Below, one piece after another: positions 1 to 6,246 of a stretch of 64,000 bases of DNA. Origin of the DNA: an uncultured Parabacteroides sp. (GTDB taxonomy: Bacteria; Bacteroidota; Bacteroidia; Bacteroidales; Tannerellaceae). Position numbers and translations under genes: made by a program. How positions within the stretch are numbered: position 1 is the stretch's first letter; each line of letters starts with the position of its first letter. The notes beneath the pieces were generated by a model, which ran no database searches, was not told where the DNA came from, and saw only the letters and a list, made by a program, of their open reading frames with translations. Location: assembly GCA_910577325.1 (NCBI GenBank), contig CAJTMR010000015.1:1-64000 (forward strand), read 5' to 3'.

Positions 1-183
1 AATACAGAACGGAAGGTGTACTATAAATAGCCTGGAAGAACTTTGGCTACAAATGTTTTTAATAGGATATTAATGGAACACACATAAAAACCGCGTTCCT
101 TACTATCAAAAGTTTCTTTCGATAAATTCATCAGAGATCCATCCATACAGCATTTCCGGAACTGAGGATTTGTAGAAATTGTC

Positions 184-214
184 TTGGATTTCCACAACTA
201 AACATATACTTTTG
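184..214 (+). promoter_or_regulatory. mscL promoter
   Basis: A Bacteroidales -7 element TActTTTG lies at 207-214, with a TTG at 184-186, 23 bases upstream, in the place of the -33 element. Transcription would begin near 220, so the first in-frame ATG is 242 and the longer frame opening at 179 is excluded. Positions 1-183 show no gene. Confidence 0.65.
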
Positions 215-241
215 CAGTTATACTACAAAAAAACTAAATTT

Positions 242-664
242 ATGAAGAATATTTTGCAAGAATTCAAACAATTCGCCATGCGTGGAAACGTGATCGACAT
301 GGCAGTAGGTATCATCATTGGTGGTGCTTTCGGTAAAATCGTATCTTCGGCTGTCAGTGACCTGATCATGCCTCCTATCGGCCTATTGATCGGAGGTGTT
401 AACTTCACCGATTTGAAAATCGTATTGAAACAAGCTGTCATGGAGGGCGAGAATATCATTTCACCTGCCGTTTCCATCAACTATGGTAACTTTCTCCAAG
501 TAACTTTCGATTTCATTATCATCGCATTCTCCATCTTCATGTTGGTAAAAGGAATCAACGCCCTGAACAAGAAAAAAGAAGAAGCACCAACTACTCCGGC
601 TACTCCACCTGCCGATATACAGTTGCTTACCGAGATTCGGGATTTATTGAAAGACAAGAAATAA
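242..664 (+). CDS. mscL: large-conductance mechanosensitive channel MscL
   Basis: Homopentameric inner-membrane channel that opens under membrane tension to release solutes after osmotic downshock. The protein is 140 aa, the usual MscL length. The N-terminal amphipathic segment (MKNILQEFKQFAMRGN) leads into the glycine-rich first transmembrane helix (GIIIGGAFGKIV, about residues 23-34) that lines the pore. A periplasmic loop follows, then a second helix around residues 90-107 and a charged C-terminal bundle. The start at 242 is chosen because the promoter element ends at 214. The gene stands alone and is followed by a strong terminator at 745-789. Confidence is high because the family is short and distinctive. 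Confidence 0.97.
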   Translation: MKNILQEFKQFAMRGNVIDMAVGIIIGGAFGKIVSSAVSDLIMPPIGLLIGGVNFTDLKIVLKQAVMEGENIISPAVSINYGNFLQVTFDFIIIAFSIFMLVKGINALNKKKEEAPTTPATPPADIQLLTEIRDLLKDKK

Positions 665-744
665 TCATCTCTAAGAGAATATTAGAACTCAAATTAATAA
701 AAGATGGACTTTTAATTTGAAACTATCCTACATCTAAAAAAATG

Positions 745-789
745 AAGAGCCATATCAAACTTGTTTTAAGCTATGATATGGCTCTTTTT
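745..789 (+). terminator. intrinsic terminator after mscL
   Basis: A perfect 13-bp stem (aagagccatatca at 745-757 with its complement at 774-786) closes a 16-base loop and runs into TTTTT. The distance from the mscL stop is about 80 bases. Confidence 0.85.
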
Positions 790-920
790 AGGTTTATATT
801 CACGTCGGAAAGCCATTCGCAACAGTCTGACAGATACCACCTATCTGTAATCTTAATCTGTTTACACGACGACACCAGATGACCTTTATTCTGAAAGTAA
901 AGCACTTTTGTGCATAATTA

Positions 921-1093
921 AGAGCCTGTTTAAATTTTGTTCAACATTCTTTTGAGAGTTCTTTTTGAGGATGTTTTTCTGTTTTTATAAGGAGCATAGC
1001 GGGCTATGTGACGAATAAAAACAGGAAAACAGACCGGAAAGAAACTCAAAAGAAGTTGAAAAAAACTTTTTGAACAAAATTTAAACAGGCTCT
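921..1093. repeat. MITE-like inverted-repeat element (about 172 bp)
   Basis: The ends are a perfect 23-bp terminal inverted repeat: 921-943 begins agagcctgtttaaa and 1071-1093 is its reverse complement. The inside is also imperfectly self-complementary: a pyrimidine-rich left half, a small central hairpin catagc-gg-gctatg, and a purine-rich right half. The whole piece can therefore fold into one long hairpin. If the ends are set at 922 and 1092, the element is flanked by TAA on both sides, which fits a 3-bp target duplication. It encodes no protein. It resembles non-autonomous elements dispersed in Bacteroidales genomes, but only one copy is seen here. The rest of 665-1184 holds the mscL terminator and nothing else recognised. 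Confidence 0.75.
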
Positions 1094-1184
1094 AAGTAAG
1101 AGGCAGTCTTTTGATAACGTACCGATTGTTCTTAATGCTTCTTTTATACAAGGCTTTGTTATTTATAGTAAGGCAAGATAGCGG

Positions 1185-2210
1185 TTACCGAGCAGTATCC
1201 AGATATTTTTCCTTGAATATATTGAAACAAAGTATAAAGATAGAGACCAAAAGCGGTCCGAAAATAATCCCCATAAAACCAAACAGAGACAAACCGACAA
1301 TCACACCGAATATAGTAATAAGCGGATGAGTATCCGCCATCTTTTTTTGTAAGACAAAACGGATCAGATTATCCACATTCGTAATAATAATCAAGGCATA
1401 AACCGTCAGCCCGACGGCATTCCCCCAGTCTCCGGTCAACGCCATATAAAGAGCCAGCGGCAACCAGACCAAAGCAGTACCCACAACCGGAATAATCGTG
1501 GCAAAACAGGTCAGAAAGCCGAAAAGGAAAGGACTCGGCACATCAAATATCCAATATCCGAACAAGGCAATGACCCCTTGAATGATGGCAAGCAACGGAA
1601 TACCGATCGCATTGGAGGTAACGATCATATTTATTTCGCTCAGAACATTTTTCTTATTTTCCTCAGTAAAAGGTAGAATACTATAAACATACTTTTCCAT
1701 CTTGGCACCGCCGATCAACATAAAATAGAGGATCAGCACCAATACGGCCACATTTATGGCAAAACCGCTGATTCCTCCCATCAACACCTGTCCTATCTTC
1801 GGGAGAACAGAGACGGCTGAAATGATATTGGATGTATCGAGTACATTATACCCGGTCCGTTGCTCGATCAGACTCGCAATATGTTCCGCCGACTTGACCA
1901 ATTGAGTGGGGTCCAGATTGAAATTTTGTAATTTACTGATAAACAACCAAACAGCAAGTGAGAGTGGAATCAAAAAACAAAGAATCGCTTCCAGCAGCAA
2001 GATTATAGCAACGAAACCACGCCGCAAATGTTTCTTTTGCGTCAAATACAACATTTGTTTCCTGACCAATATATAAATGGTACAAGCCCCCAGTATGCCT
2101 CCCAAAAAAGGAATAAACTTCACGAAAAGAATCACACCCAGCACAATGATAATGGTAACCAGAGAGTATTTCCAGTATTGTTCTTTTACGTTCATTCTAT
2201 TATTTTGCAT
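1185..2210 (-). CDS. AI-2E family transporter (PerM/TqsA-like membrane protein)
   Basis: Polytopic inner-membrane protein of 341 aa, of the AI-2E transporter (formerly UPF0118) family. Members are linked to autoinducer-2 export or ion/proton antiport, and the substrate here cannot be told from sequence. Visible features are two N-terminal helices (about residues 14-45), a helix near 65-90, a soluble stretch around 90-135, and a C-terminal block of helices. The family-typical region with GIPLLAIIQG and FATIIPVVGTALVWLP is present, followed by DNLIRF and the final hydrophobic pair. The start may be the ATG at 2210 or, five codons later, at 2195 (MNVKEQ). It is read towards the repeat element; no strong terminator follows. 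Confidence 0.9.
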   Translation of the reverse strand: MQNNRMNVKEQYWKYSLVTIIIVLGVILFVKFIPFLGGILGACTIYILVRKQMLYLTQKKHLRRGFVAIILLLEAILCFLIPLSLAVWLFISKLQNFNLDPTQLVKSAEHIASLIEQRTGYNVLDTSNIISAVSVLPKIGQVLMGGISGFAINVAVLVLILYFMLIGGAKMEKYVYSILPFTEENKKNVLSEINMIVTSNAIGIPLLAIIQGVIALFGYWIFDVPSPFLFGFLTCFATIIPVVGTALVWLPLALYMALTGDWGNAVGLTVYALIIITNVDNLIRFVLQKKMADTHPLITIFGVIVGLSLFGFMGIIFGPLLVSIFILCFNIFKEKYLDTAR

Positions 2211-2265
2211 TGTTATACATATATATAAATAACAATACAGAAGACAGGTTGTTTATTTCCTCCCG

Positions 2266-3117
2266 TCAATACAGACTGAAATCGGAAGGCTTGATAACAA
2301 ACCCTATCCTTATCATGCTTTTGAACTTATTATATTCCAAAAGATTTTCACCAAAGCCATTATAATATTGCAAGAATATATATTGATTCTCGTTATTATT
2401 AAATTTATAGCTCAACTCAACCTGCGTGTTAAAGCTGGCCCAAGTTTTACGCTTAGTCAGGATCACGCCGCAATTAAAGCGCCGGTTATTGGTCCGGTAA
2501 TTAGCAGCCATCTGAAAGATACCGTTATACTTAAGCAAGTCTTTGTTGTATTTGCCGTCCACAACCGGAATCCACGTCTTGAATTGTGCTTCCCAATTCT
2601 GTGAAAACGAGACGGCAACAGCGAAAGTAAGCTTATTCCAACTACGGGAAGCCGTGCTGTCTTTGCCGTTCGACTCATGTTCGAGCATCAGATACCCTTT
2701 CCCGATACATTTATTACGATACACGATCAGATGCCCCAGACCAATACCGGGATTGAAATTAAGATCTTTCATCGGCAACGATTCCTGAAAAACATTCCAA
2801 AAGGCCTTCTGGGTATACTGGATAAACAGGTAAGTATCGAACGGCAATTTACTTTTTGTCAATCGCTGTGCTATGCTCAATTGGAATTTCACATCCGAAT
2901 TAACGGAGGTCGGCTTACCTCCAAGCGTCGTCCCTCCGATAAAATAATTATCCTTGAACAAAGTGAAATACGGCATCTTATCCCAAACAGCCCGGACACT
3001 GTCGGCGTTATACGCATTCGCCACTATTTTTTCTCCGATTGTTTCCCCACCTTTTTCCTGCGCCGACAAAGAGCAAACCTGCAAGAATAAAAGCAAAAGC
3101 ATCACGATTCTTTTCAT
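2266..3117 (-). CDS. pldA: outer-membrane phospholipase A (OMPLA)
   Basis: Outer-membrane beta-barrel enzyme that hydrolyses phospholipids misplaced in the outer leaflet; active as a calcium-dependent dimer in known members. The 283-aa protein begins with a signal peptide (MKRIVMLLLLFLQVCSLSAQ). The catalytic signature HESNG gives His147 and Ser149, and Asn161 in SWNKL completes the triad. The spacing is the same as His142/Ser144/Asn156 of the E. coli enzyme. The conserved barrel motif QYYNGFGENLLEYN lies near the C-terminus. The longer frame to 3198 is rejected because a -7 promoter element sits at 3155-3162. Neighbouring genes are unrelated in function, so it is probably monocistronic. Confidence 0.93.
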   Translation of the reverse strand: MKRIVMLLLLFLQVCSLSAQEKGGETIGEKIVANAYNADSVRAVWDKMPYFTLFKDNYFIGGTTLGGKPTSVNSDVKFQLSIAQRLTKSKLPFDTYLFIQYTQKAFWNVFQESLPMKDLNFNPGIGLGHLIVYRNKCIGKGYLMLEHESNGKDSTASRSWNKLTFAVAVSFSQNWEAQFKTWIPVVDGKYNKDLLKYNGIFQMAANYRTNNRRFNCGVILTKRKTWASFNTQVELSYKFNNNENQYIFLQYYNGFGENLLEYNKFKSMIRIGFVIKPSDFSLY

Positions 3118-3154
3118 AAAATGTATCAAGTTTACTGAATCCGTTAATTCTTGG

Positions 3155-3162
3155 CAAATATA
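3155..3162 (-). promoter_or_regulatory. -7 promoter element of pldA
   Basis: Read on the minus strand this is TAtaTTTG, a match to the Bacteroidales TAnnTTTG element. It leaves an untranslated leader of about 30 bases before the ATG at 3117. Confidence 0.55.
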
Positions 3163-3264
3163 GAAGATTCGGAAAATGAAAATTCGCCCGTTTAACACCT
3201 ATATTGGTCATTCCCTCATCCCTTTTTAATAAACCAATTACCAAGACGGTTAGTTCATTTTTCG

Positions 3265-3272
3265 TACCTTTG
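3265..3272 (+). promoter_or_regulatory. -7 promoter element very close to the MutS-like gene
   Basis: TAccTTTG ends only five bases before the ATG at 3278. If it is used, transcription starts at or next to the start codon and the mRNA is nearly leaderless. Confidence 0.5.
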
Positions 3273-3277
3273 CAGAC

Positions 3278-5071
3278 ATGAAAAAGAGATATGACTACTA
3301 CCGGAATACTGCTGTTGCCTACACTCGCGAAGCAGACAACCTAAAGAAAAAGATTCATTTGCTTGGAAGTATACGCTTATTGCTGACGGTCGGTCTGATC
3401 GGCATGCTCTGGTTTTTCAAATCCGAAGACTGGAAGGTGCTGGTCGGCATCGCCATCGTTTTTGTCTTACCGTTTATCGCCTTGCTGGTCGGACATACCC
3501 GATTGTTTGCCCGCAAATGCTATGCCGAGGCATTGGCCAAACTTTGCCAAGACGAACTGAACGGATTGGAGTACGATTTCAGCGCATTCGACGGAGCACC
3601 GGAAAAAAGTTCAGCCGAACATTCGTTCAGTCTCGACCTGGACCTGTTCGGAAAACATTCGCTTTTCCAATCCATCAACCGCACTGTCACTTTCATGGGA
3701 AAAGAGAAACTGGCAGACTGGTTCACGCAACCGCTCACCGACAAAGGGGAGATCGTAAAGTGCCAGGAAGCAGTCCACGAACTGGAATCATTTACCCAAC
3801 TCCGGCAACATTTCTATGTAACAGGCATTTTGCAACCGGGCAATGAACACGACAAGCTGTTTGTCTCCCTGCTGAGCAAGACCACCCCTCGCCTCATCGG
3901 CAGTAAAATATGGGAATGGCTCATCTATCTCTTCCCTTCCGCTTGGATACTAATCGCGACGGGATGTATCCTAAACCTGCTTCCTGTATCCATGGCCGGC
4001 GCGTTTTTCGGATTATCTTTCCTTGTCGCTTACTTCAATGCCAAGCAAATCGCGACAATACATAATTCTTTGGACAAGCTCGAACAGATCTTACAAATTT
4101 ATTCCGACCTGATCCGATGTATCGAAAAAGAAAACTTCCGATCGACCGAACTGGCAACCATCCATGACCAATTAGCCGGTAATGGACATACCGCCTCTTC
4201 GTGCATCAAAAAATTATCTCGCCACATAGGCGCACTAAACCAACGTTTCAGTGCAATCGGTGTCGTGCTGAATATTTTCACTTTGCACGATACTCGCATG
4301 GCGATGAAACTGGAACAGTGGAAAAAGAAACATGGAGCCGATACGGGACGGTGGTTCGAAGCACTGGCTTCGTTCGATGCGTATTGTTCGTTAGCCGGAT
4401 TCGCCTTCAACCATCCGGACTATATCTATCCAGAAATAGCAGACACTTATTTCAAGATGGAAGGCAAAGCGCTCGGCCATCCGTTATTACGCCGGGACAT
4501 ATGCGTAAAGAACAACATCGATATCCGGAAAAGTCCTTGGTTCCTGATTATTACGGGGGCAAACATGGCGGGAAAAAGCACTTACCTGCGTACCATCGGT
4601 ATCAACTATCTGCTCGGCTGTGTAGGCGCTCCTGTTTGTGCCGCATCCTTGACTTTGTATCCCGCGCGGATGGTAACCAGCCTACGTACTTCCGATTCCC
4701 TTGCAAGCAATGAATCTTATTTTTTTGCTGAACTGAAACGGTTGAAGATGATTATCGACCGTTTGCAACAGGGCGAAAAGTTGTTCATTATCTTAGATGA
4801 AATCTTGAAAGGAACCAATTCGATCGATAAACAGAAAGGTTCCTTCGCTTTGATGAAACAGTTAGTGGCGAATCAGGCCTGCGGCATCATTGCCACACAC
4901 GATCTGGCGTTAGGCGAACTTGAACAGGAATTTCCGAACCAAATCAAGAATTACCGTTTCGAGGCAGATATCCAAGACAACGAACTGATATTCTCCTACC
5001 AACTCAGGGAAGGGATAGCCCAGAATATGAATGCTTGCTTCCTAATGAAGAAGATGGGAATTACGGTATAA
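3278..5071 (+). CDS. membrane-anchored MutS-family ATPase
   Basis: A 597-aa protein with the MutS core and ATPase domains but without the N-terminal mismatch-binding domain. Two hydrophobic helices lie near residues 28-47 and 54-71, and another pair about 213-250, which suggests anchoring in the inner membrane. The Walker A motif GANMAGKST begins at residue 427 (Lys433), followed by the MutS signature region (TSDSLASNESYFFAELKR) and Walker B (LFIILDEILKGTN), then the TATHD-like IATHD. This architecture is a known group of MutS-related proteins in Bacteroidetes. Their role is undefined, and canonical mismatch repair is unlikely because the lesion-recognition domain is absent. Confidence 0.9.
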   Translation: MKKRYDYYRNTAVAYTREADNLKKKIHLLGSIRLLLTVGLIGMLWFFKSEDWKVLVGIAIVFVLPFIALLVGHTRLFARKCYAEALAKLCQDELNGLEYDFSAFDGAPEKSSAEHSFSLDLDLFGKHSLFQSINRTVTFMGKEKLADWFTQPLTDKGEIVKCQEAVHELESFTQLRQHFYVTGILQPGNEHDKLFVSLLSKTTPRLIGSKIWEWLIYLFPSAWILIATGCILNLLPVSMAGAFFGLSFLVAYFNAKQIATIHNSLDKLEQILQIYSDLIRCIEKENFRSTELATIHDQLAGNGHTASSCIKKLSRHIGALNQRFSAIGVVLNIFTLHDTRMAMKLEQWKKKHGADTGRWFEALASFDAYCSLAGFAFNHPDYIYPEIADTYFKMEGKALGHPLLRRDICVKNNIDIRKSPWFLIITGANMAGKSTYLRTIGINYLLGCVGAPVCAASLTLYPARMVTSLRTSDSLASNESYFFAELKRLKMIIDRLQQGEKLFIILDEILKGTNSIDKQKGSFALMKQLVANQACGIIATHDLALGELEQEFPNQIKNYRFEADIQDNELIFSYQLREGIAQNMNACFLMKKMGITV

Positions 5072-5415
5072 CATGTCTACGGCTAAGAAATTTTGTAGCT
5101 CACCCTAATCATTTAAGATAAAGACAAGGATGAGAGATATCGGCAAAACAGACAATAACCCTTATTTGGGCGTTTTTCTATTTGGAATGAAATCCCGGAC
5201 GATTCATGTTTGACGTTTTCCTCTTTCAGACCGGGATTAACAAGCAACCGGTAAAACGAGGTCGGCAAGAAACAAAAAAACATAGTTCTTTTGTTACCGA
5301 AAAGCAAGAAATCCTGACATTGAGGAAAAGCTAAACTCCCGGAGAATCGCCTGTAGCAAACGGATGTTGCCACAGGCCTGAATATCTCAAAAGAGATTTG
5401 CCCCTTTGCCGGCAT

Positions 5416-5514
5416 GACGACCGTCTTCATCGTAGCGACGACCGTCTTCGTTGCCCTGACGACCGTCTTTATAGTACATGATCCCGGCAACTCACAGTGA
5501 TGGCGACCGTCTTC
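5416..5514. repeat. 21-bp tandem repeat (gacgaccgtcttc core)
   Basis: The 13-base core gacgaccgtctt[c/t] starts at 5416, 5437 and 5458, exactly 21 bases apart. A fourth, slightly changed copy (ggcgaccgtcttc) starts at 5502, 44 bases after the third. Read on the minus strand the three phased copies encode KTVV heptads inside an open frame (5113-5538), but that frame has no other protein-like feature. The flanking parts of the gene-free stretch 5072-5849 show nothing recognised. Confidence 0.6.
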
Positions 5515-5849
5515 ATGGTGAAAAACCGCACACCTCATGACAAAAAGCCCTTTTTCCCCGATAAAGAACCGGAATTCACAGCTATTCCCAAAGAATGTGT
5601 TTTATCGTTAACAAAACAATATTACACAATAACCCCCTTCCCAGATCAGGATAAGAAAGGGTATTCGTGTTTAAGAAAATTGAGTCTAATCATAAATAAA
5701 GAACCAAGAAAATGCACGGTAGAACCATTCAATCCGACTTTGCCGCCGACAGACCATTGGGCATATAATAGTTGAAAAACACGACCTTTGCAACGTATTG
5801 AAAATAGCGTAGAAACGTTTCAATATTATCTTGCTTTGAAATCTGGACA

Positions 5850-6163
5850 ATCGATAGCCCATCTGCGGAATCGTGTAGCCACCTGTGGCTGGACACGATA
5901 TCACAAGACAATAATCATATCAAGATTATAGTGGTCAATGTTACGTTTTACCTGTCGATTACCCTCTTGACGAACTAACAAGAAATTCTTGTTAGTTCGT
6001 CAAGAGGGTAAGTTCGCCATCTTTATATATGTTGGCTGATATTCTGTTGTGTAGTACAGTATATATCTGCCAACCAATTCTGTGTCAACCACAAATTTTC
6101 ATCTGAAAAGCGTACCGACACACGCGTGTCTTGATAGAGTATGATGTCGTTTTCTTTGTTCAT
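5850..6163 (-). pseudogene. broken rhuM (RhuM family) gene
   Basis: Reading from the ATG at 6163, the frame gives MNKENDIILYQDT, then RVSVRFSDENLWLTQN and TTQQNISQHI before a stop. This is the conserved RhuM N-terminus. After a frameshift the sequence gives YKDGEL, then a stretch of perfect palindrome, then FLLVRQEGNRQVKRN and IDHYNLDMII from 5984 downwards. It then meets a TGA (5901-5903) where the family has a glycine before YRV, and continues QVATRFRRWA. The order and spacing match RhuM proteins, which often sit in restriction-modification or other defence loci. At least three lesions are visible: a deletion after QHI, an inverted duplication, and a nonsense change. The C-terminal half is missing. 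It lies 83 bases downstream of the DUF262 pair on the same strand and may once have been its third gene. Confidence 0.85.
5959..6011. repeat. perfect 53-bp palindrome inside the rhuM remnant
   Basis: Two 26-bp arms (5959-5984 and 5986-6011) are exact reverse complements around a single central base at 5985. The left arm is native rhuM coding sequence (it encodes FLLVRQEG on the minus strand). The right arm is its inverted copy and replaces the codons expected between DGEL and FLLV. This looks like a fold-back (template-switch) mutation. No T-run follows either arm, so a designed terminator is less likely. Confidence 0.85.
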
Positions 6164-6246
6164 ATTTACTAATTTGAGGTTATGAAGTTTTTTACTTGAT
6201 TATTTAGGAACATTTCACCTTAGGTATTCTTTTTTACAATTGTTTG

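Noticed and set aside
1111..1329. Plus-strand open frame of 72 codons
   Set aside because: Lies over the start region after the inverted-repeat element and is the antisense of the AI-2E transporter gene; no protein-like features.
5113..5538. Minus-strand open frame of 141 codons containing the KTVV repeats
   Set aside because: Composition is not protein-like outside the repeat, there is no promoter or signal, and the repeat alone explains the openness of the frame.
5729..5911. Minus-strand frames that look partly protein-like (for example ETFLRYFQYVAKV)
   Set aside because: They overlap the end of the rhuM remnant in other frames, are short, and match no family I recognise; probably decay of the same locus.
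5959..6011. Reading the palindrome as an intrinsic terminator or invertible promoter
   Set aside because: No T-run follows, and the one-base centre leaves no segment to invert; the copy of rhuM codons explains it better.
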